From NCBI GenBank assembly GCA_947380175.1, contig CANCPZ010000007.1, positions 1 to 32,680 of the forward strand: 32,680 nucleotides of DNA, in the 5' to 3' direction. This DNA is from Bacteroidota bacterium. GTDB taxonomy: Bacteria > Bacteroidota > Bacteroidia > 2-12-FULL-35-15. Positions 22,074-30,896 of this stretch are shown here, one piece after another (position 1 is the first letter of the stretch; every line of letters begins with the position of its first letter). The notes beneath the pieces are model-generated. The model made no database searches. It was given only the letters and a program-made list of their open reading frames with translations, and was not told the origin of the DNA. The position numbers and the translations under genes are program-made.

Positions 22074-24239
22074 CTAAATTTTAAGTTTAATGGATAAATT
22101 AAAAACTCGCCCTTCTACAGGGCCCCATAATGGTTTAATTATCGGTTGTTGTTTTGTGCCTTCAATTAATGATTCGTATTGAGATTGTCGAACATCCAAT
22201 AGGTTTTCACAATTTAAAACAATGCTTACTCTTTTTAATTTACGTTCAACCATTGCGGCCATAAATAAAAAATTAGGCACTTTTTTATTGTTATATAGAT
22301 ATTGATTAGCTGAATAAGACGCTTCAATACCTGCTCTCCATTTGCCTTCAATTTCATAAGATAAGGTTGAAGATAATTTATCCTTTGGATTAAAAGGCAT
22401 GTTGAAATTTATAGTGGAATAAACCTGTTTCGATTCTGTATGATTATACCCTAAATACAAAGCAATTTCATCAAGTGCTAAACGAATATAGGTATCTGTA
22501 CCATAACTATTGGTCGTATAGTTATCGTTTTTAGTAAATAGATTTCCGGAGGCGTCGCTCCATAAAATAATAGGATTTGAAATAGTAGTATAATAAAATG
22601 CTTGATTTAGTTCAAATGTTAAATCTTCAAATAACACTGTATGGTAATTTATGTCGGCATTTGCACCGTGAGAATTTTCTGATTTTATAGCTTTTGTTTG
22701 GTTTTGTAATCCTATTGATGGTTCAGCAATGTCAAATATATTAGGCGTTTTGTAACCACTACCTGTTGCTAGTCTGATTGAAAATTTTGGCCCATTTTTA
22801 TAAAATAGAGAAAGTCTGGGTAATAAAAAATTACCATAATTTGAATTTATATCATAACGTAAACCTATTTGTAAAGACAGTTTTTTAAATACCTGCCAAT
22901 CTTCTTGGAAAAATAAACCATTTGTTTGATTGCTATAATTTTTAAAATTGATAGCATCACTTTTTTGAAGAATAAAGTTTTCTGAAATAAAATTTATTCC
23001 GAAAACAAGAGTGTGTTTATTTAGTAATAGCAAATCATTTATTTCACTGTAGCTGGAATATTGGGTGCCATTAAAAATAAATTCCGAATAATTTACATTC
23101 CTCTGAAACGAGCTTCCCGAAATTTTAATATTGAGGGAGTTATTTTTAGAAAAATGTTTTATTAAACTAAAATCAACGGTATTTCTAAATAAAAATTCTT
23201 TTTGTAAAAATTGATGAATAGTATCAGCACCCTTTTTTACAGCAATTAGATCACCTCCTTTTCTTTCGTCGTAATTGGTTGTAAACCCAACAATAATTTC
23301 TGTTTTTTTATTAGGGTTAAAAAATAGGCGAGGGTGAATGCTGTAATTTTTATCTGTTGGTATATCTGTAAATCCATCACCATTAATGTCTTTGGCTTGC
23401 TTAATGTTTGCTCCAGCAAATAAAGTAGCACCTGTTTTTTTTCGTTTGCCTGAAAAAAAAGTATTTATATTTCCTTCACCAATGCTTGTTGCATTTAATA
23501 TGATTGTACCTTGAGCCGAATCTGTTGGTTGTTTAGATATAAAATTAATAAGACCTCCAATAGCGCCACCACCATATAAAGTAGAAGCCGATCCTTTAAT
23601 AATTTCAACTTGTTTTAAATCTAATGGGGGAATCGATAAAACACCTAAGCTGCCTGAAAATCCTCCAAACAAAGGTAATCCATCGCGCATAATTTGTGTA
23701 TACTTTGAATCTAATCCTTGCATCCTTATTGCGTCATTGCCATTTACTAAATTTGTTCGCTGAATTGTAATGATTGATAAATCGCCTAAAATGCTTGAAA
23801 CATTGCTTGGAACAATGGTGCTTTCTTCGTCCATGTCTTCTTGTCCCAAAACCTCTACTTTTGTTGGCAAATCATCTATTCGAGAATTTGTTCGGGTAGA
23901 GCTAACCGTAATTTCTTCTAAATCATTTTGTATTGCAACTAAATAAATGGGTAACGAATTACTCTGTTTATTAGGGAAATCAATCATAAATTCCCTTTTT
24001 TTATATCCAATTAAGTATAAATTTATTTTTTGGTTCCCATCAGGTATATTATAAATTTTAATCAAGCCATTTGCATCTGAAATTGCATTTAGGTTTGTGT
24101 TTTCAATAGTTACCGATACTCCAAATAACGTTTCGTTCGTAACACTATCTTTTACTAAAGCGGAAAATGTATTTTGACTATAAATTGAAACAGATGATTG
24201 AATTATAAAAACGAAGCATATTAATTTAGTTTTCGTCAA
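22074..24239 (-). CDS. TonB-dependent outer-membrane receptor
   Basis: Outer-membrane beta-barrel for TonB/ExbBD-energised uptake of an unknown ligand. The 721-residue protein has a signal peptide (LICFVFIIQSSVSIYSQ). A carboxypeptidase-regulatory-like domain (about 24-108, VKDSVTNETLFGVSVTIENTN) is followed by a plug domain (about 120-235) with MQGLDSKYTQIMRDGLPL and VEIIKGSASTLYGGGAIGG. The barrel ends in an amphipathic strand (VFNLSIKLKI). The plug motifs resemble siderophore/cobalamin-type receptors more than SusC, and no SusD partner is present. The only suitable start is TTG 24239, where a signal peptide begins at once. A perfect 11-bp palindrome lies 39-62 bases upstream. The PepSY-like gene follows in the same unit. 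Confidence 0.9.
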   Translation of the reverse strand: MTKTKLICFVFIIQSSVSIYSQNTFSALVKDSVTNETLFGVSVTIENTNLNAISDANGLIKIYNIPDGNQKINLYLIGYKKREFMIDFPNKQSNSLPIYLVAIQNDLEEITVSSTRTNSRIDDLPTKVEVLGQEDMDEESTIVPSNVSSILGDLSIITIQRTNLVNGNDAIRMQGLDSKYTQIMRDGLPLFGGFSGSLGVLSIPPLDLKQVEIIKGSASTLYGGGAIGGLINFISKQPTDSAQGTIILNATSIGEGNINTFFSGKRKKTGATLFAGANIKQAKDINGDGFTDIPTDKNYSIHPRLFFNPNKKTEIIVGFTTNYDERKGGDLIAVKKGADTIHQFLQKEFLFRNTVDFSLIKHFSKNNSLNIKISGSSFQRNVNYSEFIFNGTQYSSYSEINDLLLLNKHTLVFGINFISENFILQKSDAINFKNYSNQTNGLFFQEDWQVFKKLSLQIGLRYDINSNYGNFLLPRLSLFYKNGPKFSIRLATGSGYKTPNIFDIAEPSIGLQNQTKAIKSENSHGANADINYHTVLFEDLTFELNQAFYYTTISNPIILWSDASGNLFTKNDNYTTNSYGTDTYIRLALDEIALYLGYNHTESKQVYSTINFNMPFNPKDKLSSTLSYEIEGKWRAGIEASYSANQYLYNNKKVPNFLFMAAMVERKLKRVSIVLNCENLLDVRQSQYESLIEGTKQQPIIKPLWGPVEGRVFNLSIKLKI

Positions 24240-24277
24240 GGTAATTTGAATTTTAAATTAAATCTTGTTAATTATAA

Positions 24278-24301
24278 TTTTATTATGCAAGCATAATAAA
24301 A
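24278..24301. promoter_or_regulatory. Operator-like palindrome upstream of the TonB receptor
   Basis: TTTTATTATGC and its exact reverse complement flank a 2-base AA centre, giving a 24-base dyad 39-62 bases before the receptor start. The shape (ATTATGC-AA-GCATAAT) suits a dimeric repressor, perhaps of the Fur/Zur type, but it is not an exact Fur box. It is too AT-rich and lacks a T-tail, so it is not a typical terminator. Confidence 0.5.
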
Positions 24302-24446
24302 TGCACTGTTGTGTTTTTTGATAAAAAAATAATCTAAAAACTAACTCAAAAAACTAATAACATTGCAATTGTATTATATTGCTCTAAAGTCAATTAAATA
24401 TAACACAGAGAAGCTTCTTTAATTAACATTTTTTTATTTAAGTGTT

Positions 24447-27284
24447 TTAGTTACTTAGTTTATTTCCATTGCTATCTAATTCTATTATTTCATATCCCAA
24501 TTTAGATAGTGGCTCATATACTTTTGCTTTATCGCCTACAACTAAAATCGACATATTATTATATGGTAAGTGTTTTTTAGCAAGCTCGTCAACCTCTGAT
24601 TTTGTCATTGCTTTAAGCACTTCGTTTTGTTTTTCAGTATAAGCTTTGTCTAAATTGTAATCCATTATATTTTTAATAAATCCAGCTTTTTGGCGTGCTG
24701 TTTCATATTTTAATGCTTCGCTTTGTCCCATAGATTTTTTTGTGAAATTTAATTCATCTTCAGTAATTCCATTGTCAGCATATTGCTTTATTTCTTTCAT
24801 AAACTGTACAATCGAACTATCTGTCGCATTACCTCTAACACCTGCACTTGCTACAAATGGTCCAATAAATTTATTTCCTAAAAATCCTGAACGAGCACCA
24901 TACGTCCATCCTTTAGCTTCACGTAAATTCATATTTATTCGACTATTAAAAGCTCCACCTAAAATATAATTTGAAATACCTGTCTTGTAAAATTCGCCTG
25001 TAGCATCATATTGCATTGCCATGTAGCCAATTCGTATTTCGGATTGAGGAGCTTTATCTTTATTTACAAAATAAATTTTTGTTTTATCAATTGATGGTAA
25101 AGCTGGCTCTGTTGTGTGTACGATGGTATTACTTTTCCAATTTTTTAAGAAAGTTAATTTCGGAATAACGGCTTCTTGTTCAATATCACCAACTATTACA
25201 GTTGATGATATGGTTGGTGAAAAATTATCAGCATAATATTTCTTTACATCTTCCAATGTAATAGCATTTACCGATTCTTTAGTTCCCATGGTAGGAATAC
25301 TCATTATATGATCGTTTCCATACATTAATTTTGCAAAAACATTATTTGCAATCGTCGTTGCTTGTGTCGATTGGCTCGCAATTGCCTCTAATTGCTGTTT
25401 TTTATTTAATTCAAATTCTTCTTTATCGAATTTAGGGTGAAATAAAATTTCTTTAGCAATTTCTAAAGTAGCATCAATGTTTTTTGTTAATGATGAAATG
25501 TAAGCAACAATTTCGTTCCCGTTATTTATAATGCTAACAGTACTTCCAATCTTTTCAAGCATCTCGCCAATCTCTTCTGCCGAATGTTTTGTGGTTGATT
25601 CACTCATAATACTTGTTAGTAATTGCGAAATTCCTGCCTGGTTTTTATTCTCGTACCTGTGACCAGCTTCAATATTTAATTGAATTGTAATACTTGGGAT
25701 TTCATCACTTTTTGACCCGATTAATTTTAATCCGTTATCAAATTTTTTAGTCCAAAAAATGGGTGATTTTACAATTGGATTTGCTCCTGAAGCAGGTTTT
25801 TTATTTCTATCAAAATTTTCGTTCGCTTTATTATAAACCAAGCCTTTGTATTCTGATCCTTCTGGTGCATTAATGTTACGTACAGGTGGTGTGTAATTGT
25901 CTGTTTTTACTATTAAATCTTTTTTACCTTTTGGATAAATACTTAAAATAACGGCATATTTATTTTTTATATATTTATTATAAACTCGCATTATATCCTC
26001 TTTTGTTACCTTATTATATCGCTCCATTTCTTTTGTAATATAATTGGGGTTGCCTGTAAATGTTTGATAATAGGCAAGTTTAGCTCCTTTCCCTTGTACG
26101 CTTGATAGCGAATTAATCATTTGAGATTCAAATCCAGCTAAGAATTTTTTAATGTCTTCGTCATTTACACCCCGTTTTTCGAATTGAAGAAGAGATGCTC
26201 GAACTAACGAGTCCATTTGTGCAAGTGTTTTGTCTGGGAATGTTCGTACGGTTATTTCAAATTCTCCACCCAATTCTTGACCCCCATTGCTTATACTTGC
26301 AAACTGGGCCATTTGTGATTTTTCAAAATTTTGATAAAAAATAGATGATTTGCTTCCCGCTAAAACATCTGCTAAAACGTCAAGTGGTGCCTCATCTTCA
26401 GCTCTTGATGCAACAGTTGGAAATGTATAGGTAACTTGTGGAGCCCGAATATTATCTTCATATGAAATGTAACGATCTTTGTCTAAAACAACAGGAGCAA
26501 CTATTTGTGGACTAACGGCAGGACACATCGGTATTGAACCAAAATATTTTTCTGCAAGTTTAATTACTTCAGCTGCATTTACATCACCACATATTGTTAA
26601 TGTTGCATTGTTAGGACCATACCAGCGTAAGAAAAAGTTTTTTAAGTCCATTACATTTACTCTGTTTAAATCTTCGATGTAGCCGATAGTTTGCCATGAA
26701 TACGGGTGATTTGTAGGGTACATAGCAGCACCTACTTTTTCACCTGCAACACCATAAGGGCGATTGTCGTAGTTCTGTCCACGTTCATTTTTAACCGTTT
26801 CGCGTTGATTTTCAAATTTTACTTGTGTTACAGAATCCAATAAAAACCCCATTCTATCAGATTCTAACCACATTCCAATTTCTAATTGATTCGATGGTAG
26901 TACTTCAAAATAATTGGTTCGTTCGGTATTTGTCGTGCCATTCAAGGTTCCTCCAGCTTCTGTTACACATTTAAAATGTTCGCCTTTCCCAACATGTTCC
27001 GAACCTTGAAACATCATGTGTTCAAAAAAGTGAGCAAAACCTGAACGTCCTTCTTGTTCTCTTGAAGAGCCAACATGATAGGTAACGTCAACGTATACAA
27101 TTGGGTCGGAATGGTCTTCGGCAACAATAATAGTTAAGCCATTTGCTAATTTATATTTTTCGTAAGGTATTAAAAGCTCATTTCCCTTGCGGGATACTTT
27201 TTCAATAAGTTTTGTTTGTGCAGATGAAGTATTTGCAAATAATGCAATTAATACGATTGATAAAATAACACTAATTTTTTTCAT
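24447..27284 (-). CDS. M16 (pitrilysin-family) zinc metallopeptidase, two-domain single chain
   Basis: Exported protease of 945 residues with a signal peptide (ISVILSIVLIALFANTSSAQ). The N-terminal half has the inverted zinc motif HFFEH (H85, E88, H89) and the third ligand E167 in KNERGQNYDNRPYG. The C-terminal half repeats the fold (FDNGLKLIGSKSDEIPSI, IEAGHRYENKNQAGISQLL) without the HxxEH motif. It keeps the substrate-binding FNSRINMNLREAKGWTYGARS block, as in PqqL-like or fused M16B pairs. Peptide degradation in the periplasm is the expected role. A TATATTTG -7 element is 23 bases upstream. It is separated by about 200 bases from the TonB receptor downstream, so co-transcription is uncertain. 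Confidence 0.92.
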   Translation of the reverse strand: MKKISVILSIVLIALFANTSSAQTKLIEKVSRKGNELLIPYEKYKLANGLTIIVAEDHSDPIVYVDVTYHVGSSREQEGRSGFAHFFEHMMFQGSEHVGKGEHFKCVTEAGGTLNGTTNTERTNYFEVLPSNQLEIGMWLESDRMGFLLDSVTQVKFENQRETVKNERGQNYDNRPYGVAGEKVGAAMYPTNHPYSWQTIGYIEDLNRVNVMDLKNFFLRWYGPNNATLTICGDVNAAEVIKLAEKYFGSIPMCPAVSPQIVAPVVLDKDRYISYEDNIRAPQVTYTFPTVASRAEDEAPLDVLADVLAGSKSSIFYQNFEKSQMAQFASISNGGQELGGEFEITVRTFPDKTLAQMDSLVRASLLQFEKRGVNDEDIKKFLAGFESQMINSLSSVQGKGAKLAYYQTFTGNPNYITKEMERYNKVTKEDIMRVYNKYIKNKYAVILSIYPKGKKDLIVKTDNYTPPVRNINAPEGSEYKGLVYNKANENFDRNKKPASGANPIVKSPIFWTKKFDNGLKLIGSKSDEIPSITIQLNIEAGHRYENKNQAGISQLLTSIMSESTTKHSAEEIGEMLEKIGSTVSIINNGNEIVAYISSLTKNIDATLEIAKEILFHPKFDKEEFELNKKQQLEAIASQSTQATTIANNVFAKLMYGNDHIMSIPTMGTKESVNAITLEDVKKYYADNFSPTISSTVIVGDIEQEAVIPKLTFLKNWKSNTIVHTTEPALPSIDKTKIYFVNKDKAPQSEIRIGYMAMQYDATGEFYKTGISNYILGGAFNSRINMNLREAKGWTYGARSGFLGNKFIGPFVASAGVRGNATDSSIVQFMKEIKQYADNGITEDELNFTKKSMGQSEALKYETARQKAGFIKNIMDYNLDKAYTEKQNEVLKAMTKSEVDELAKKHLPYNNMSILVVGDKAKVYEPLSKLGYEIIELDSNGNKLSN

Positions 27285-27306
27285 TGGTCTGTTTTTTAAT
27301 TTACAA

Positions 27307-27314
27307 CAAATATA
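27307..27314 (-). promoter_or_regulatory. Putative -7 element for the M16 peptidase gene
   Basis: TATATTTG on the minus strand, 23 bases before the ATG at 27284, the same arrangement as for the T9SS cargo gene at 16917. Confidence 0.5.
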
Positions 27315-27392
27315 TTCATTTATGATAGAAAATGAAGTTTATTACCTTTGGGTTTTTAACAGATTTTACATATTTCATTGCCACAAAATATG

Positions 27393-27400
27393 TAAATTTG
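27393..27400 (+). promoter_or_regulatory. Putative -7 element for the bacilliredoxin gene
   Basis: TAAATTTG matches TAnnTTTG, 41 bases before the ATG at 27441; the same octamer and distance are seen for rbfA. No good -33 element. Confidence 0.5.
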
Positions 27401-27440
27401 TAACCATAAAAATATTTTTCAACTATTAAATATAAATATC

Positions 27441-27851
27441 ATGTATCCAGAAAGTATAGTAATGCCGATGAAATCTGAATTAGTAACCGTTGGCTTCGAA
27501 GATTTAACAACACCAGATGCTGTAAATGCAGCAATTAATAGTAAAGGTACAACATTGGTTGTTGTAAATTCTGTGTGTGGTTGTGCTGCAGGTGCAGCTC
27601 GCCCTGGAGTAAAATTGGCTGTTTCGGGAGCTAAACGACCAGATAAAATAACGACAGTTTTTGCTGGCTTTGATACCGAAGCAGTTGCAGAGGCTCGTAA
27701 ACATTTTGCTCCATATCCTCCATCTTCACCTGCAATTGCATTGTTTAAAGATGGCAGCTTAGTTCATTTTGTTGAGCGTCATCATATTGAAGGACGAAGT
27801 GCACAGATGATTGCAGATAATTTACAAATGGCTTTTGCTGAATTTTGTTAA
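27441..27851 (+). CDS. BrxA/BrxB (YphP/YqiW)-family bacilliredoxin
   Basis: Small cytoplasmic thioredoxin-fold protein (136 residues) of the family that removes bacillithiol from mixed disulfides. The active-site CGC motif is at C46-C48 in VNSVCGCAAGAARPG, and GFDTEAVAEARKHF and PYPPSSPAIALFKDG are family-typical. ERHHIEGR and the C-terminal EFC complete the pattern. It starts at ATG 27441 with its own -7 element and ends at a strong terminator, so it is monocistronic. Bacillithiol reduction is known for the Bacillus proteins; in this organism it is inferred. Confidence 0.93.
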   Translation: MYPESIVMPMKSELVTVGFEDLTTPDAVNAAINSKGTTLVVVNSVCGCAAGAARPGVKLAVSGAKRPDKITTVFAGFDTEAVAEARKHFAPYPPSSPAIALFKDGSLVHFVERHHIEGRSAQMIADNLQMAFAEFC

Positions 27852-27870
27852 GTATAATTTTATTAAAAAT

Positions 27871-27904
27871 AAAACTCCCAATAATTAAATTTATTGGGAG
27901 TTTT
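27871..27904 (+). terminator. Rho-independent terminator after the bacilliredoxin gene
   Basis: A perfect 14-bp stem with an ACTCCCAATAA/TTATTGGGAGT core (27871-27884 with 27891-27904, 6-base loop) is followed by Ts. It begins 20 bases after the stop. The A-rich left flank makes it potentially bidirectional. Confidence 0.9.
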
Positions 27905-28023
27905 TGCTCCTTACCTTGTATTGATTTTATGCATCATTCTAAAAAATTAGTGATGTGTTATGTAAAAAAAACATCAAGTCTTATATAGTTAATTGAGTAA
28001 AATCATCTTATTTGTAATTCGTT

Positions 28024-29631
28024 ATGAAAAAATATTGTATTGCCTTCATTTTATTAGTTAGCACTTTTGTTTTTGGACAAAAAAAAGCACCCGATAATTG
28101 GCAATTAATGAATCCTGAAAGCGATAAAGTAATTGGTATTGGATCTGAAGAGGCATACAAATTATTAAAAGATAAAACTCCTAAAAAAGTTATTGTTGCT
28201 GTTATTGATGGAGGCGTTGATATTGAACACGAAGATTTAAAAAACGTTATTTGGACGAATGTCAATGAGATACCTGATAATGGTATTGATGATGATAAAA
28301 ATGGTTATGTTGATGATGTGCATGGTTGGAGTTTTATTGGAGGTAAAAATGGTGATATTAATTATGAAGCAACTGAAGTAGCTCGTAACTATCATCGGTT
28401 GAATAATAAATACAAAGATGCAGATACTAATACTTTTTCATCTGTTCAAAAAAATGAGTATGCCGAATATTTAAAAATTAAAACTGCTTTTTTGGACGAT
28501 CAGAATCAAAAAAAACAACAGCTCTTATCAATTAATGTTATTGCTGATTTTTTACTTAAAGTTAAAAAGCAGGGTGATGGAAGCCTTACAAAAGAATCCT
28601 TCAATGCTTTTGTTCCTCAAACCGATATGGATAAAAGATTAAAGCGCTTTCTAAAATTAACCTTTGCCTTTGGGTTAGATGTAAATGAAATGGATAGCCA
28701 AATCAGTGAGGGGAAAAATCAGTTAGAGAATATGCTAACTTACAATAGTATTAATACAGATTCTATAAGATCTTATATGGTTGGAGATGACTTAAATAAT
28801 AACAATGAACGTTATTATGGTAATAACCATGTTAAGGGTCCAGATGCATTGCATGGCACCCATGTTGCAGGAATTATTGCTGCGATACGTGATAATAACA
28901 TTGGTATAAAAGGTGTTGCAAATAATGTAGAAATAATGGTTGTTAGAGCTGTTCCAAATGGTGATGAACGAGATAAGGATATAGCAAATGCTATTTATTA
29001 TGCTGTTAATAACGGTGCAACAATTATTAATATGAGTTTTGGTAAAGATTGTTCTCCAGACAAAAAAAATGTTGAAGACGCTGTTAAATATGCCGTATCA
29101 AAAGATGTATTATTGGTTCATGCGGCCGGCAATGAGTCTGCAAATAATGATCTTAAACTTACCTATCCTAATAGAGTGACAAACGCAAATTCAGTTATTC
29201 CAAATTGGGTGGAAGTGGGTGCAAGTTCTTATAAGCCAGGTAAAAAATTAATTGGGGCTTTTTCTAACTACAGTAAAAATCGGGTTGATTTATTTGCGCC
29301 TGGGGTAGATATTTATTCTACTGTAGCAGATAATAAATATAAAATTGAATCGGGTACAAGCATGGCAGCTCCTGTTGTAACAGGTGTTTCAGCTGTGTTA
29401 AGGGGCTATTTTCCTGAATTGAAAGCCGAACAGATTAGGGAAGTTTTAATGAAAACTGTTTTTGTGTATAATAAACCAGTTGAAGTTCCTGGTCTTTTTA
29501 AAAACAAAATAATTAAAAAGCTTGGTCGAAAACCAATAAAAAACAAAGTAAGTGAACTGTGTATTTCTGGTGGTATTGTTAATTTGAATAATGCCGTAAT
29601 CGAATTATTAAAATTTAATTCGCCAAAATAA
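28024..29631 (+). CDS. Secreted S8 (subtilisin-like) serine peptidase with large insertion
   Basis: Exported protease of 535 residues with signal peptide MKKYCIAFILLVSTFVFGQ. The catalytic triad is visible: D62 in VAVIDGGVDIEHEDL, H277 in LHGTHVAGIIAAI and S446 in SGTSMAAPVVTG, with the oxyanion Asn in HAAGNES. Right after the Asp is an acidic, probably calcium-binding segment (NGIDDDKNGYVDDVHGW). The Asp and His are 215 residues apart, far more than in subtilisin, because of a mainly helical charged insertion (about 110-265). No inhibitor prodomain or T9SS sorting domain is evident, so the mature enzyme is probably periplasmic or anchored otherwise. It is convergent with the proline dehydrogenase gene. 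Confidence 0.92.
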   Translation: MKKYCIAFILLVSTFVFGQKKAPDNWQLMNPESDKVIGIGSEEAYKLLKDKTPKKVIVAVIDGGVDIEHEDLKNVIWTNVNEIPDNGIDDDKNGYVDDVHGWSFIGGKNGDINYEATEVARNYHRLNNKYKDADTNTFSSVQKNEYAEYLKIKTAFLDDQNQKKQQLLSINVIADFLLKVKKQGDGSLTKESFNAFVPQTDMDKRLKRFLKLTFAFGLDVNEMDSQISEGKNQLENMLTYNSINTDSIRSYMVGDDLNNNNERYYGNNHVKGPDALHGTHVAGIIAAIRDNNIGIKGVANNVEIMVVRAVPNGDERDKDIANAIYYAVNNGATIINMSFGKDCSPDKKNVEDAVKYAVSKDVLLVHAAGNESANNDLKLTYPNRVTNANSVIPNWVEVGASSYKPGKKLIGAFSNYSKNRVDLFAPGVDIYSTVADNKYKIESGTSMAAPVVTGVSAVLRGYFPELKAEQIREVLMKTVFVYNKPVEVPGLFKNKIIKKLGRKPIKNKVSELCISGGIVNLNNAVIELLKFNSPK

Positions 29632-29696
29632 AATTTAATTTTTCCTTTATAAAAAGCAGTAAAATCAACTTCTTAAGAGGTTTAATTAAGGAGTGT

Positions 29697-30890
29697 TTAT
29701 TTTAATAATTTCTGCTCTTTCCTTCTGTTTTTTTCTTCTTTTAATAAATTAAGTTCTCTGCTCATTTGACCTGCAATAGCCGTGTTTTCATTAGCGCGTC
29801 TTATTAAATAGGGTATAACTGATTTAACAGGTCCATATGGCAGATATTTAGTAATGTTATATCCATTAGCGGCTAAATTAAAACTGATGTGATCACTCAT
29901 TCCATATAATTGAGAAAAATATACATGAGGATGATTATTTGCAATACCGAGACGTTTTAATTCTGTGATTAAATACATTGTACTTTCTTCATTATGTGTT
30001 CCAGCACACAATGTAATTATATCAATATTTTCAAGGCATAAAGTAATTGATTTATCAAAATCAATATCCGTATTTTCTTTATTCGTATGTATAGGCGATT
30101 TATATCCTAAATTTTCTGCACGCATATTTTCTTTTTCGAGATACGCACCGCGAACTAATTTTATTCCAATAAAAAAATGTTCTTTTTTTGCTTGTTTTAT
30201 CAATACCTGAAGATAATTAATTCTATCCCAACGATACATTTGCAGGGTAGTTAAAACAATAGCTTTCTCTTTATTATAAGCACGCATCATATCCTCTGCT
30301 AAACAATCAATAGCATCTTGTATCCAACTTTCTTCGGCATCAAAATAAATAGGAACATTGTTTTTAAATGCACTTTCACAAATTTTATTTAAACGTTTTT
30401 TGCCAATAACTAATTCTTCATTTTCTTCCGTTGTTATTTTCTCATTTCTATTTAATTTTTCTAATAATGAAAAAGAAATTATTCCAGTTAATTTTAAGCA
30501 GGTATAGGGTATTGCATGGTTATTTTTAGCGATATCAATTATTTTAAGAACTTCATTTAGAGTTCGTTCAAAATCGTTAACAGTTTCTTTACCTTCAACT
30601 GAATAATCTAAAATAGATCCAATATTGGATTTTTTTAACTGGTCAACAATCTCTGTTGTTTCAACAATGTTTTCACCACCACAAAATTGTTTAAATATCG
30701 TTGCTTTAATTATTGCTTTAACAGGTAGATGAACCTTGATAGCAAAGAGTGTTAATTTTGAAAAGACTTTTACCACGCCCGCTTTTTTCATAAAGGTAAA
30801 TAACCATAGAGATCGCTTAAGATCCCAATCTGTTTTTGTTAAAAATGCTTTATGTGTATTATTAAACATTATTTCGTTTCCTTTATCCAT
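29697..30890 (-). CDS. Proline dehydrogenase (monofunctional)
   Basis: FAD enzyme oxidising proline to pyrroline-5-carboxylate and passing electrons to the quinone pool, usually at the membrane surface. Family motifs are present: LDYSVEGKE, YTCLKLTGI, FDAEESWIQDAID, TLQMYRWDR, IKLVRGAYLEKEN, FSQLYGMSDHISF and YLPYGPVKSVIPYLIRRANEN, including the substrate-binding arginine pair R364/R365. At 397 residues it is the stand-alone type and lacks the P5C dehydrogenase domain of PutA. Its ATG lies 6 bases beyond the norB-like stop, so it is the last gene of the norC-norB unit. Confidence in the enzyme is high; the reason for the linkage is unknown. Confidence 0.93.
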   Translation of the reverse strand: MDKGNEIMFNNTHKAFLTKTDWDLKRSLWLFTFMKKAGVVKVFSKLTLFAIKVHLPVKAIIKATIFKQFCGGENIVETTEIVDQLKKSNIGSILDYSVEGKETVNDFERTLNEVLKIIDIAKNNHAIPYTCLKLTGIISFSLLEKLNRNEKITTEENEELVIGKKRLNKICESAFKNNVPIYFDAEESWIQDAIDCLAEDMMRAYNKEKAIVLTTLQMYRWDRINYLQVLIKQAKKEHFFIGIKLVRGAYLEKENMRAENLGYKSPIHTNKENTDIDFDKSITLCLENIDIITLCAGTHNEESTMYLITELKRLGIANNHPHVYFSQLYGMSDHISFNLAANGYNITKYLPYGPVKSVIPYLIRRANENTAIAGQMSRELNLLKEEKNRRKEQKLLK

Positions 30891-30896
30891 AAATAA

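Noticed and set aside
29667-29682. Near-palindrome between the S8 peptidase and proline dehydrogenase genes as a shared terminator
   Set aside because: The stem is short (about 6 bp around TTAA, one G-T pair) and the tails are weak on both strands.
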